Assembly (NCBI GenBank): GCA_945877575.1 | Contig: CAMDUE010000001.1 | Location: 124,001 to 188,000, forward strand | DNA: 64,000 bases | DNA from: Chitinophaga pinensis | GTDB taxonomy: Bacteria; Bacteroidota; Bacteroidia; NS11-12g; UBA955 | Direction: 5' to 3' | Part shown: positions 1-10,461 of the stretch, piece after piece | Layout: each line of letters begins with the position of its first letter | Numbering within the stretch: the first letter of the stretch is position 1 | Notes under the pieces: generated by a model | Seen by the model: the letters and a program-made list of their open reading frames with translations, nothing else | The model's database searches: none | Told to the model about the DNA's origin: nothing | Made by a program: the position numbers and the translations under genes

Positions 1-940
1 CTATAGCCGCTTCTAATGAATCGTTTTTTAACGTAAATGAAATCATTCCTCCAAAGTCTTTCATTTGTTTTTTTGCAACCAAATGATTGGGATGTGTTTC
101 AAATCCAGGCCAATAAACTTCGCCAACAAGTGGATGAGACTGCAAAAATTGGGCGATTTCTCTTCCGTTTTGACAGTGGCGTTCCATACGAATATGCAAA
201 GTTTTTATGCCTCGTAAAACCAAAAAACAATCCATAGGTCCTGGTGTTGCACCACAAGTGTTTTGTAGAAATGCTAGCCTTGAATGAGTTTCATCGTCAT
301 TTACGCATAAAACTCCCATGACCACATCAGAGTGGCCATTTATATATTTAGTAGCGGAGTGCATAATAATATCTGCACCAAAACTAGCAGGTTGTTGAAG
401 GTAAGGAGATGAAAAAGTGTTATCAACTACCACCAATGCCCCGTATTCATGTCCAATTTTAGACATGAGTTCAATATCAATAATTTTCAATAGTGGGTTA
501 GTTGGAGTCTCAACCCAAATCATTTTAGTATTTTCATTCATCGCAGATCGAACTTCTTGTTCGTTGGCCATGTCAACAAAATGAAATTTTATACCCATTT
601 TTTGGAAAACTGTTGTAAATATTCGGTAAGTGCCTCCGTATAAATCGTTTGTTGAAACCACTTCATCGCCGGGTGAAAGTAACTTAATGCAGGCATCTAC
701 AGCACCCATACCCGTTGAAAAACATAACGCATGATTCATGTTCTCAAGAGCCGCAAGATTTTTTTGTAACGCATCTCTTGTTGGGTTTTGAGTGCGAGCG
801 TATTCATATCCCTTATGTTCACCTGGAGCTGACTGTACATAAGTACTCGTTTGGTAAATAGGTGTCATGATTGCTCCTGTGCTAGGATCTGGTTCAATGC
901 CAGCATGCAAAACTTTGGTTTCTATATGATTACTTTTCAT
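1..940 (-). CDS. metB: Cystathionine gamma-synthase / trans-sulfuration PLP enzyme, 3' end cut by window edge
   Basis: Own translation of minus strand from ATG at 940: MKSNHIETKVLHAGIEPDPSTGAIMTPIYQTSTYVQSAPGEHKGYEYARTQNPTRDALQ...; PLP-Lys context SATKYINGHSD. No stop inside the window, so absent from the ORF track. Confidence 0.93.
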   Translation of the reverse strand, partial: MKSNHIETKVLHAGIEPDPSTGAIMTPIYQTSTYVQSAPGEHKGYEYARTQNPTRDALQKNLAALENMNHALCFSTGMGAVDACIKLLSPGDEVVSTNDLYGGTYRIFTTVFQKMGIKFHFVDMANEQEVRSAMNENTKMIWVETPTNPLLKIIDIELMSKIGHEYGALVVVDNTFSSPYLQQPASFGADIIMHSATKYINGHSDVVMGVLCVNDDETHSRLAFLQNTCGATPGPMDCFLVLRGIKTLHIRMERHCQNGREIAQFLQSHPLVGEVYWPGFETHPNHLVAKKQMKDFGGMISFTLKNDSLEAAI

Positions 941-1487
941 TTTCAATCTCTTTAAGTATGATTTCTGGAAAATATTGGTATTCTAATTCATGAATTTTAT
1001 TTGCCAATGATTCAGGCGTTTCACCTTTTGCTATTTTAATAGCTGCTTGAAATAAAACTTCGCCTTCATCATAATGCTCGTTAACAAGATGGATGGTAAT
1101 TCCTGACTCTTTTTCTTGATTATCAATAACAGCTTGGTGAACATTAATACCATACATCCCTTTACCTCCAAATTTTGGCAGTAAGCTAGGGTGTATATTT
1201 ATAATTCTATTGAAGGAACTAATGAAATCTGAAGGTATTTTCCATAGGAATCCTGCTAGAATGATTAAATCAGGATTTAGTTCCTTAATGGACGTTATAA
1301 CTTCATTCCATTCGTTTCGTTTGAATAATTTCAAAGGAATCTTTAAGCGATTAGCTCTTTCAATGACCCCCGCAAATTCATTGTTGCAAAAAATAGCTTC
1401 AACCGTATAAAATTTATTGTGATGTAATTGAATTAAGTTTTCAGCATTACTGCCACTACCTGAAGCAAAAATGACCACCTTTTTCAT
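930..1487 (-). CDS. purN: Phosphoribosylglycinamide formyltransferase
   Basis: KVVIFASGSGSNAENL start, NIHPSLLPKFGGKGMYG motif. Confidence 0.95.
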   Translation of the reverse strand: MKKVVIFASGSGSNAENLIQLHHNKFYTVEAIFCNNEFAGVIERANRLKIPLKLFKRNEWNEVITSIKELNPDLIILAGFLWKIPSDFISSFNRIINIHPSLLPKFGGKGMYGINVHQAVIDNQEKESGITIHLVNEHYDEGEVLFQAAIKIAKGETPESLANKIHELEYQYFPEIILKEIENEK

Positions 1488-2503
1488 GGTACAAAACTAA
1501 CGGTTTTGATTAAGTGTTTGAGAAACTCAACATCATTTGACATGTTGTCTGATTCAGTGCAAAAAACATCAATCAACAAGGTGTGTTTTTCTCGCGGGTT
1601 AAAAATATATTTCGTAAAATATGGACCTCTTCTTGTAGTTGCTTCTTCCGTGTACCATCCTTGAAATAAATTATTTTCAATTTCTTTAGATTGGTAGATA
1701 GGTATTTCACTTATAACCATTTTGGTGCCTTCGTCATTGTGGAAGTAGTTTTTAGTAGCGCTGTTTCTCAACGAAAAATGCTCATTTAAATTAACGCGGT
1801 CTTTGGTTTGCGCAATCTTGGTAATCCACAAACTGGAGAATCCTCCAGTAGGATTTAATTTACCTAACCATAAAAATCCTGAATCAGTACCAAATATTTT
1901 CCAATCATTGGGAATTTGAACTGATATGCCCCAAATTGATTCAATTTCAGATTGGATGGATCTAACGTAATCGGTAGGGTGATTTCTTTCAAAATATCCT
2001 TCAAGACCTAAGTTATCGCTAAGATTTTGGATGAAGTTTTTTATTTGTACCCAATCTAATTTTGACAAGGAGTTCACATCTGTATTTCCAATATCGATCA
2101 ACCATTGTCCCGTTGCGCACGGATTTTTGTAGGCTATCAAATTATATTTACCCAACTGTAAATTGACGGTTGAATCAAAGTGAGATGGTTTGTAATTTTC
2201 AATAAATCCAATTCGAATAGAAGACAGTTGAGAAATATCCAAAGATGCACTGGAATGAAGAACAAACGAATGCGCAGATAAATATCGATTTTGAAAAAAT
2301 ATATTTGAATCTAATGGATAATATTTGATGAGTTGATTCATCCAATTTTGACTAGAAGCACTGTCAACATAAAGGTGTATTGCACCTTGAGCATCAACTA
2401 CTGATTTTCTATTGTTTTTTTCTAAGCTTAAATCTGAAGGATTATTGCATGAGACCAATAATGCAATTGCTATTAAAATGTTGAAATGTAAATATTTATA
2501 CAT
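1484..2503 (-). CDS. DUF4837-like lipoprotein; start refined to MYKYLHF (ORF track begins upstream)
   Basis: Lipobox-like ALLVSCNN; adjacent to LysM transglycosylase as is common in Bacteroidota. Confidence 0.7.
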   Translation of the reverse strand: MYKYLHFNILIAIALLVSCNNPSDLSLEKNNRKSVVDAQGAIHLYVDSASSQNWMNQLIKYYPLDSNIFFQNRYLSAHSFVLHSSASLDISQLSSIRIGFIENYKPSHFDSTVNLQLGKYNLIAYKNPCATGQWLIDIGNTDVNSLSKLDWVQIKNFIQNLSDNLGLEGYFERNHPTDYVRSIQSEIESIWGISVQIPNDWKIFGTDSGFLWLGKLNPTGGFSSLWITKIAQTKDRVNLNEHFSLRNSATKNYFHNDEGTKMVISEIPIYQSKEIENNLFQGWYTEEATTRRGPYFTKYIFNPREKHTLLIDVFCTESDNMSNDVEFLKHLIKTVSFVP

Positions 2504-2516
2504 TTTAATTTGAAGA

Positions 2517-3791
2517 TTACCTGTAATTCCGCTGATGGTTTTGTCCATTTTTGACAATCAATCTTTGTCCAACTCCTATTCGTGAATTGCGCAAATTATT
2601 CATTTGCATTATTTTATCTACGGAAGTACCGTATTTTCTAGCAATAGAGGATATTGTTTCACCTGATCTGACTACATGAACTGTTTTTGATTGGCCAGTA
2701 GCCGTTGTTACAGTTTTCTTAGGCTTTGAATTGGATCCAGAGTAGTGTTTACTCGCATTTTGTGATGAAACCACTTCATAGGAGGACAATAAGGTATTTT
2801 GAATTAAAGAGTCGTTGTCTCTCCAATAGCACATAGAATATTGATAGGGCAGTAGTATCGTATTATTTGTAGCTAATTGGGTGTTTGGCTTTATGAACTC
2901 GCGATTTAACTTTAACAAATCTTCTTGATCAGGGCCTGCGATATAATTACACATTTTAACCAAATGGAAACTTGTATCAACTCTGGTTGGAATTAACACT
3001 TCTGAAATACTGTTGTATTTATCTCTTTTGGCGTGTTTGGTAAAATTCAAAACATAGGCTGCCGCAATGAATTTTGGCACATAATACTGAGTCTCTTTGG
3101 GTAAATATTTTAAAATTGCCCAAAAATCTTTGGTTTTTCCACCAGCTCTTCTCATGGCCTTCATTACATTGCCTGCACCGCAGTTGTAAGAAGCTATACT
3201 CAGTAACCAATTGTCAAAAATATTCTGCGAGTTCTGAAAGTATTCACATGCCTTTTCAGTAGATGCCATGATACTTTTTCTTTCATCAACTGAATAGTTA
3301 ATTTTCATACCCATCAATTTGCCAGTATAGGGCATGAATTGCCATAGTCCGGTTGCACCGCACCAAGAAACAGCATTAGGATTTAGCGCTGATTCAATAA
3401 CAGAGACGTATTTCAATTCAGTTGGCATGGAGTTTTTATCCAGAATTTCTTCGAAAATGGGGAAATATAAACTCATTCTCTGGTGAATTCTATCAAAATA
3501 TGCATCAGGCAATGCCATGAAATATTGAATTTGCTGCCTTACTAGATTATGGTATTCGAATGGTATCTCGCTTCCTAATTGAGCGAAATTATCTGTAAAA
3601 TCTTTCTCATTAAATTCAAAACCGTTATTCAATAATGGTTTATGACTCGGAATCTCTCGGTAAAATTGCATAGTCAGACTATCAATCCTTGAGAGGCTAT
3701 TTTCTGATTGGTTGGGCGGCAAAGGAGCTTGCGCTCCAGAATTGTAAATAGATGATAATAATATAACTAACCCTGCAGCAAATCTTTTCAT
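2517..3791 (-). CDS. LysM-containing lytic transglycosylase (MltD-like); start refined to MKRFAAG
   Basis: SLT motif ESALNPNAVSWCGATGLWQFMP, C-terminal LysM VRSGETISSIARKYGTSVDKIMQMNNL. Confidence 0.92.
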   Translation of the reverse strand: MKRFAAGLVILLSSIYNSGAQAPLPPNQSENSLSRIDSLTMQFYREIPSHKPLLNNGFEFNEKDFTDNFAQLGSEIPFEYHNLVRQQIQYFMALPDAYFDRIHQRMSLYFPIFEEILDKNSMPTELKYVSVIESALNPNAVSWCGATGLWQFMPYTGKLMGMKINYSVDERKSIMASTEKACEYFQNSQNIFDNWLLSIASYNCGAGNVMKAMRRAGGKTKDFWAILKYLPKETQYYVPKFIAAAYVLNFTKHAKRDKYNSISEVLIPTRVDTSFHLVKMCNYIAGPDQEDLLKLNREFIKPNTQLATNNTILLPYQYSMCYWRDNDSLIQNTLLSSYEVVSSQNASKHYSGSNSKPKKTVTTATGQSKTVHVVRSGETISSIARKYGTSVDKIMQMNNLRNSRIGVGQRLIVKNGQNHQRNYR

Positions 3792-3951
3792 TATAACGTG
3801 TGTATCTTGTTGGAGCGTTAAAATTACTACTTTTTTCTGGTACAACCCGATTTTCGAAGGCATTTTTGTATCCATTATGTGGAAAAGACCTCTATTTTTC
3901 GTTCCATTTGAACTGAAAACTATCCATTTATTTTAGTTAAATTGCATCAAT

Positions 3952-5157
3952 ATGAACGGCCAGTCGCCTACCCAATTTTCCACTGAAACCCAAGTGCAAC
4001 TAAAACAGTTGACTAAAAACAACAATCATACAAGCATCGGAATACCAAAAGAAATAACCTTTCAAGAGAATAGGGTGCCCTTGACTCCATCAGCAGTTCA
4101 ATATTTAGTTAGTCAAGGAATTGAAATAAAAATTCAGTCTGGTTGTGGTGAAAATGCCAATTTCTCAGACCATTTATACAGTGAGGCAGGAGCTGAAATT
4201 GTTTACCAACCAGAACCCATTTTTCAGGCAGATATTATTCTCAAAATTGACCCGCCAACAGAATCAGAGATTGAATTAATGAAACCATCGCAGTTATTGA
4301 TTTCTGCTTTGCAAATGAACCAATTGGAAGAAGTCTTGCTTCGTAAACTTCAAAGCAAGAAGATTACGGCTTTGGCTTATGAATTCATTCAAGATGATTC
4401 CGGCGCTTTACCCATTATTAGGGCAATGAGCGAAATTGCAGGAACGGCCTCAATTCTTATTGCTGCCGAATACCTCAATAATACTCACATTGGTAAAGGA
4501 GAATTATTGGGCGGATTTGCGGGCGTTCCTCCCACTCAAGTGGTAGTAATCGGTGCCGGTGCCGTAGGAGAGTACGCCACCAAAGCAGCTCTCGGATTGG
4601 GTGCAAATGTTAAAATCTTTGATAATAACATCTACAGGCTACGTCGTATTCAAAAATCTTTTGGTTTGCATTTGTATACTTCAACGTTGCAGCCCAATGT
4701 ATTAGCATCGAGTATTGAAAAAGCGGATGTTGTGATTGGAGCTTATTCCGGCACCGGACATAGAAGTCCTATGGTAGTTTCAGAAGAAATGATCATGAAA
4801 ATGAAGCCTTACTCTGTTATAATTGATGTTGCAATTGATAGAGGAGGGAATTTTGAAACATCGGAGTTAACAAACCACGATAATCCCGTGTTTAAAAAAC
4901 ATGGTGTATTGCATTATTGTGTGCCCAATATACCTTCTCGGGTTAGTAGAACAGCATCTTATGCCCTTAGTAATATTTTCACCCCAATGATCGATGAAAT
5001 GGTGAAAGATGGAGGATTTTCAAATTCTCTCAGAAATCATGCATGGATTAGAAAAGGAACTTACCTCTTTAATGGAAATCTTACCAATAAAAGCCTTGCA
5101 GATAAATTCCAACTAAAATACCGTGATTTAGATTTATTGGTTGGTTTATTTAACTAA
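3952..5157 (+). CDS. ald: Alanine dehydrogenase
   Basis: GIPKEITFQENRVPLTPSAV and VVVIGAGAVGEYATKAALGLGANV Rossmann motif. Confidence 0.9.
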   Translation: MNGQSPTQFSTETQVQLKQLTKNNNHTSIGIPKEITFQENRVPLTPSAVQYLVSQGIEIKIQSGCGENANFSDHLYSEAGAEIVYQPEPIFQADIILKIDPPTESEIELMKPSQLLISALQMNQLEEVLLRKLQSKKITALAYEFIQDDSGALPIIRAMSEIAGTASILIAAEYLNNTHIGKGELLGGFAGVPPTQVVVIGAGAVGEYATKAALGLGANVKIFDNNIYRLRRIQKSFGLHLYTSTLQPNVLASSIEKADVVIGAYSGTGHRSPMVVSEEMIMKMKPYSVIIDVAIDRGGNFETSELTNHDNPVFKKHGVLHYCVPNIPSRVSRTASYALSNIFTPMIDEMVKDGGFSNSLRNHAWIRKGTYLFNGNLTNKSLADKFQLKYRDLDLLVGLFN

Positions 5158-6237
5158 TGTGAAGTGTTTCTGAGCCACATCGAAAGGATTAAAATGTTCT
5201 ATTATTCTTTCGGAATGAGTATCGCTTATAAAAATTTGCCCAAACTCGGTAGAGCACATTCTTTCCATTAATTTTTGGGATCGTTGTGAGTCAATCTTCT
5301 CGAAAATATCATCAAGTAATAGTATGGGATATTGTTGGCTATTCTGCTTGAAATATTGATATTGAGCAATTTTTAATGCGATGACAAAGCTTTTTATCTG
5401 TCCCTGAGATCCGAATTTCTTTAATGGCTGATTATTTAACAAGAACTCAATGTCGTCTTTGTGTATCCCCAATCCAGTTCTTTGACTTAGAAGATCACTA
5501 GTTCTATTTTCTTCTAAAACACTTAACATTGATTTATTGTTCAAGGGCGATAAATAATCTATATGGGGGACTTCGCTCGATTCTGATATGAATTTATAGT
5601 TTTCTTCAAATAAAGGTATAAACTCATCTATAAAGGCTTTTCGTGCTTTATGAATTTCGTCGGCAATCGGGCTAATTTTCACATCGAAACTTTCCAGAAT
5701 GAGTGAATCGATATTTCTTCCAAAATTGCTTTTAAGAAAAGCATTTCTTTGATCCAGATACTTTCGGTATTCAACTAAAGCGAATAAATAGTTTTTGTTT
5801 ATCTGACTTATAGTGAAATCAATGAATTTTCTTCGTTCTTCAGATCCCTCGAAAACAAGTGAAATATCATAGGGAGTTATAAAAACTGTTTGAATGGTTC
5901 CAATATGCTCCAATAACCGAGAATATGGCTTTCCATTTTTCTTCAATGACTTCTTCTTGTTCTGAAGAGTCAATAAAACTTGGAAGTCCAAATTTGAATC
6001 CGATTCATTGGCGCGAAACATCCCTTTCAAAGAATATTCATCTTTTCCAAATTGAATGAGTTGTTGATCAATGTGGTTGAAGTAAGATTTTGTATTTGAT
6101 AAAGTGTAAATTGCATCTAGGATATTGGTCTTCCCACTTCCGTTTGGACCACTAATACTATTGATTTTATCGCAAAAATCAAATGATGAATTTTCATGGT
6201 TTTTGAATTGATGTAAACGTAAATGCGACAATATCAC
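5146..6237 (-). CDS. recF: DNA replication and repair protein RecF (GTG start)
   Basis: Walker A GPNGSGKTNILDAIYTLS; LLLDDIFEKID; 3' end overlaps ald by 12 nt. Confidence 0.95.
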   Translation of the reverse strand: MILSHLRLHQFKNHENSSFDFCDKINSISGPNGSGKTNILDAIYTLSNTKSYFNHIDQQLIQFGKDEYSLKGMFRANESDSNLDFQVLLTLQNKKKSLKKNGKPYSRLLEHIGTIQTVFITPYDISLVFEGSEERRKFIDFTISQINKNYLFALVEYRKYLDQRNAFLKSNFGRNIDSLILESFDVKISPIADEIHKARKAFIDEFIPLFEENYKFISESSEVPHIDYLSPLNNKSMLSVLEENRTSDLLSQRTGLGIHKDDIEFLLNNQPLKKFGSQGQIKSFVIALKIAQYQYFKQNSQQYPILLLDDIFEKIDSQRSQKLMERMCSTEFGQIFISDTHSERIIEHFNPFDVAQKHFTLVK

Positions 6238-6337
6238 TCAACGAAAATAAACTTCATTCTCGGGTAACACTACCAATGTTTACAAATTGAGAATAAAACA
6301 GCATCTTTCCACCAACCCAAATGATTAAATTGCATGT

Positions 6338-6877
6338 ATGAAATTTCATAAGTATACATGGAAATTATTTGCAATATTTACATTGATAATCAGTGTTTTG
6401 TCTTGCAAAGAAAATATCAAGTTAACCAGATATCAACCTTATAAATTCGATATTCGCCCGCTTGATAGTTTAGTGAAATTAGGCCAGGTAATTCTTGATG
6501 AATCGTTTCGTCCCGATAGTACCCTCCAAGAGCAAAGATATTATTTGGGTGATACGGTAAAATACCACCTTACTTATAACAAAACCGGATATCTTCTTAA
6601 CGTAAGCAAGTTCGTGGGACCTGAAGAAGTTTGGACAGAAAACTACTGGCCAAATGGACAAAGAATGTCACACTTTGACAAAATGCTAGATCCAACTACT
6701 GGCGGTTCGTATTTTCATGGTCCATACAAAGCCTATTATGAATCCGGTTGGTTAAAAGAGGAAGGTGAATATAAATTGGATCAACCCACTTGGGTGGTGA
6801 ATTTTACAGAAGACGGTACAGGCGGCGATACCATAGTATATGTTTATAAAGACGGTGGATTTGAGGCTAGTAAATAA
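6338..6877 (+). CDS. Hypothetical lipoprotein with MORN-like segment
   Basis: Lipobox ISVLSCKE; GPYKAYYESGWLKEEGEYK. Confidence 0.7.
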   Translation: MKFHKYTWKLFAIFTLIISVLSCKENIKLTRYQPYKFDIRPLDSLVKLGQVILDESFRPDSTLQEQRYYLGDTVKYHLTYNKTGYLLNVSKFVGPEEVWTENYWPNGQRMSHFDKMLDPTTGGSYFHGPYKAYYESGWLKEEGEYKLDQPTWVVNFTEDGTGGDTIVYVYKDGGFEASK

Positions 6878-6879
6878 GT

Positions 6880-9800
6880 ATGCCTAAATTTTCGCATCTA
6901 CACGTTCATACTCAATATTCATTACTTGATGGAGCTGCCGAAATCAATAAATTAGTTCAAAAGGCAAAATCCGATGGAATGCCTGCCATGGCCATTACAG
7001 ATCATGGAAATATGTTCGGCGCTTTTGATTTTTATAAATCGGTTACCAAAGCAGGAATGCTCCCGGTGATTGGTTGCGAGTTCTATTTGGTGGAAAATCG
7101 TCATGAAAAATCCTTCGGACAAGGAAAAAAAGACAAACGATATCACCAACTCCTTTTAGCAAAAAATCAAAAAGGATATGAGAACCTCAGCAAACTTTGT
7201 TCCTTGGGTTATTTAGAAGGACTCTATTCCAAATATCCTCGAATTGATAAGGAATTATTGAAACAATATGGAGAAGGACTTATAGCAACTTCTTGTTGCA
7301 TTGGTGCTGAAATCCCTCAAGCCATCATTCATAAAGGAGAAGAAGAAGCAGAAAAGATTTTCTGTGAATGGCACCAAATGTTTGGAAATGATTTCTATGT
7401 CGAGTTACAAAGACATCATTTATGCAACATTGATAATACTGGAATTGATCAAGAAGATATCAATCAGACTTTGATCAAGTTTGCCCGAAAATATAATGTT
7501 CACATCATTGCAACCAACGATTCTCATTACGTTGAAAAAGACGATGCAAACGCCCACGATATTTTACTTTGCATCAATACCTCGGAGTTTCAATCTACTC
7601 CCAAAGCAACCAACGAAGAATCTGGTAAAGGCTTTAGATTTGGCTTTCCGAATGAAGAGTTTTATTTTAAATCTCAATCGGAAATGGAGAAACTATTTGA
7701 AGATATTCCCGAAGCACTTGATAATACCAATCGTTTAATTGACTCTATTCAAAGTCCTGAATTAGAGCGAGATATAGTTTTGCCTAATTACACTCTTCCC
7801 GATGGATTTTTATCTCAAAAAGATTATCTCACTCATCTATCTTATGAAGGATGTAGGCAAAAATTTGGGGGGGCAATTCCAACCGATGTCGAAGAGCGTC
7901 TAAAATTTGAATTAAATACTATTTGTAATTCGGGCTACGAAGGATATTTCTTGATTGTTCAAGATTTTACATCCGCAGCAAGAAAAATGGGAGTTTGGGT
8001 TGGACCAGGGCGCGGATCTGCAGCAGGATCATTAGTTGCTTACGCATTGGGAATTACCAATGTTGATCCAGTGAAATACGATTTGCTGTTTGAGCGTTTC
8101 CTCAATCCTGAACGAGTAAGTATGCCTGACGTTGATATTGACTTTGATGACCAAGGAAGAGATCGCGTCATTGAATATGTGGCAAAAAAATATGGAGAAC
8201 GCAGAATTGCTCAAATTATTACCTATGGTACAATGGCTGCAAAAAGTGCAATTAGAGATGTAGGTAGAGTACTTCAATACCCATTAAATCAGACAGTTGG
8301 ATTAACCAAGTTGGTTCCAGGGAATCTCAATTTGAAAACCATGCTTCATGCTGATATTGATAAATTGGCAAAAGATGATTCGGTCAATTTGAAGCCTGAA
8401 GAAATTGAGAATCTCAAAGAGCTACAGAATATTTATAAATCAAATGATGCCGCAAGTCAGGTTCTGAAAGATGCTGAGAAATTGGAGGGGTCAGTCAGAA
8501 ATACAGGTGTTCATGCTTGCGGAATCATTATAGCCCCTAAAGATATTGACGAGGTTGTTCCGGTGGCTCGATCAAAAGATTCGCCTTGGATGCAAGTTCA
8601 ATATGATGTAAATCAGATTGAAAAAGCGGGTTTATTGAAAATGGACTTTTTAGGATTATCTACACTGACAATTCTAAAAGATGCCATAGCAATCATTAAG
8701 GAAACAACCGGAGATGAAATAGATATTGATCAAATTCCGTTAGAAGATACACTTACCTATGAATTGTTTCAACGAGGCGATACCAATGGTATTTTCCAGT
8801 TCGAAAGTCCTGGAATGCAGAAGTATATGCGTGATTTGAAACCCACTCAATTTGGTGATTTGATAGCAATGAACGCACTTTATCGCCCAGGTCCGATGAA
8901 GTATATACCAGATTTTGTTGATAGAAAACACGGTCGTAAACCGGTAGAATATGACCTTCCTGAAATGGAAGAATATTTAAAAGAGACATACGGAATTACT
9001 GTTTACCAAGAGCAGGTAATGTTGCTAAGTCAAAAATTGGCGGGATTTTCTAAAGGTAAAGCCGATGTATTGCGTAAAGCAATGGGTAAGAAAAACAAAC
9101 AGCTTATCGATGAATTGAAATCCGACTTTATGGCAGGAGCTTTAGAAAAAGGATTTCCTGAAAAAGTGTTACATAAAATCTATTCGGATTGGGAAGAGTT
9201 TGCTCAATATGCGTTTAATAAAAGCCATTCTACCTGTTATGCGGTCATTGCCTTCCAAACGGCTTATCTCAAGGCGCATTATCCGGCTCAATTCATGTCT
9301 GCAGTTCTGAAAAGCAATATGGGTGATATTAAAAAAATCACCTTCTATATGGAAGAATGCAGAAGAATGGGTACAAAAGTACTTGGACCTGACCTTAATG
9401 AAAGTAGATCAGCCTTTACCGTTACTAAAAATGGAGAAATCAGATTTGGAATGAACGCTGTTAAAGGAGTTGGAGAAAATGCTGTAGATGAGATTTTATC
9501 TGAAAGAGATAAAAATGGCCCTTTTTCAAGCATTTTTAATTTGACTGGACGAGTAAATTTGAGGGCTGTAAACAAACGCAATTTGGAGAATTTAGCGAAA
9601 GCGGGAGTGTTTGATTTTGACCAAAGGTATCATAGAGCTCAGTATTTGGCAAGTGCCAATGATGGATTGATAGGCGTTGAGTTAGCGCTTAAATTTGGAC
9701 AAAAACTTCAAGCAGATAAGCAAAGTGGTCAAATGGGTTTATTTGGTGGAGGTGAAGCAACGGTTCCGCAAGAACCAAAACTTCCTGCAGTGGAAAAATT

Positions 9801-10461
9801 CACTTTGATGGATGAACTTAAAATTGAAGAAGAGTTGGTTGGGGTATTTCTGAGTAAACATCCGCTAGATGAATATAAATTCATACACAGTGTTCTTAAA
9901 CCCACTCCAGTGAGTGAATTTTCACAAGCAGTTGATCAGAATGAGCCTTTAAATTTCAAAATGATGGGCATTGTAACTTCTTTCAGAGAGGCAATGACTC
10001 AAAGAGGTGCTCCATTCGGAAAAATCAATTTTCTTGATTACACAGGTACCATAGAATTGGCACTTTTCAATAAGCAATATATTGACAACAAAAACTTATT
10101 GTCTCAAGACTACATCTTATGGATAACCGGTACGGTTAAGCCTGGAGTTGATGGAAACAGAGCTAGAGTTGATTATAACCAAGTAAAACTTATTGCAGAT
10201 ATCAATGTCAAATCATTGGTTAGAGCATTGAATGTCTATATGCATCCTAAGGAGCTCTTTGACGGAAAACATCAAACAGTTTCAACTGTATTAGAACAAT
10301 TTCCCGGTAATGTGCAATTATGGTTTCATTTCCAAGATCATGACGAAGATATGGGGGTCTCTTTAGTATCGAATTTCAAAGTTGATTTTAATGAAGAAGT
10401 GCAAGTGATTTTAGATGAGATGGAAGTGAGATTTCAGTTTCAATTGGAGGATAGAATTTGA
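6880..10461 (+). CDS. dnaE: DNA polymerase III alpha subunit
   Basis: PHP HVHTQYSLLDGA; polymerase PDVDIDFDD; 1193 aa. Confidence 0.97.
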   Translation: MPKFSHLHVHTQYSLLDGAAEINKLVQKAKSDGMPAMAITDHGNMFGAFDFYKSVTKAGMLPVIGCEFYLVENRHEKSFGQGKKDKRYHQLLLAKNQKGYENLSKLCSLGYLEGLYSKYPRIDKELLKQYGEGLIATSCCIGAEIPQAIIHKGEEEAEKIFCEWHQMFGNDFYVELQRHHLCNIDNTGIDQEDINQTLIKFARKYNVHIIATNDSHYVEKDDANAHDILLCINTSEFQSTPKATNEESGKGFRFGFPNEEFYFKSQSEMEKLFEDIPEALDNTNRLIDSIQSPELERDIVLPNYTLPDGFLSQKDYLTHLSYEGCRQKFGGAIPTDVEERLKFELNTICNSGYEGYFLIVQDFTSAARKMGVWVGPGRGSAAGSLVAYALGITNVDPVKYDLLFERFLNPERVSMPDVDIDFDDQGRDRVIEYVAKKYGERRIAQIITYGTMAAKSAIRDVGRVLQYPLNQTVGLTKLVPGNLNLKTMLHADIDKLAKDDSVNLKPEEIENLKELQNIYKSNDAASQVLKDAEKLEGSVRNTGVHACGIIIAPKDIDEVVPVARSKDSPWMQVQYDVNQIEKAGLLKMDFLGLSTLTILKDAIAIIKETTGDEIDIDQIPLEDTLTYELFQRGDTNGIFQFESPGMQKYMRDLKPTQFGDLIAMNALYRPGPMKYIPDFVDRKHGRKPVEYDLPEMEEYLKETYGITVYQEQVMLLSQKLAGFSKGKADVLRKAMGKKNKQLIDELKSDFMAGALEKGFPEKVLHKIYSDWEEFAQYAFNKSHSTCYAVIAFQTAYLKAHYPAQFMSAVLKSNMGDIKKITFYMEECRRMGTKVLGPDLNESRSAFTVTKNGEIRFGMNAVKGVGENAVDEILSERDKNGPFSSIFNLTGRVNLRAVNKRNLENLAKAGVFDFDQRYHRAQYLASANDGLIGVELALKFGQKLQADKQSGQMGLFGGGEATVPQEPKLPAVEKFTLMDELKIEEELVGVFLSKHPLDEYKFIHSVLKPTPVSEFSQAVDQNEPLNFKMMGIVTSFREAMTQRGAPFGKINFLDYTGTIELALFNKQYIDNKNLLSQDYILWITGTVKPGVDGNRARVDYNQVKLIADINVKSLVRALNVYMHPKELFDGKHQTVSTVLEQFPGNVQLWFHFQDHDEDMGVSLVSNFKVDFNEEVQVILDEMEVRFQFQLEDRI

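Noticed and set aside
1-237. Plus-strand ORF 37..237 at window start
   Set aside because: Antisense to the metB reading frame, which is clearly coding.
7867-7873. G7 run in dnaE as possible phase-variable tract
   Set aside because: Only seven G's in an essential gene, no stem nearby, and a normal K-F-G-G-A reading; slippage seems unlikely to be functional.
8032-9581. Several antisense ORFs of 60-80 aa inside dnaE
   Set aside because: No recognisable domains or starts; they mirror codon structure of a strongly conserved gene. The same applies to most other short antisense ORFs in the track.
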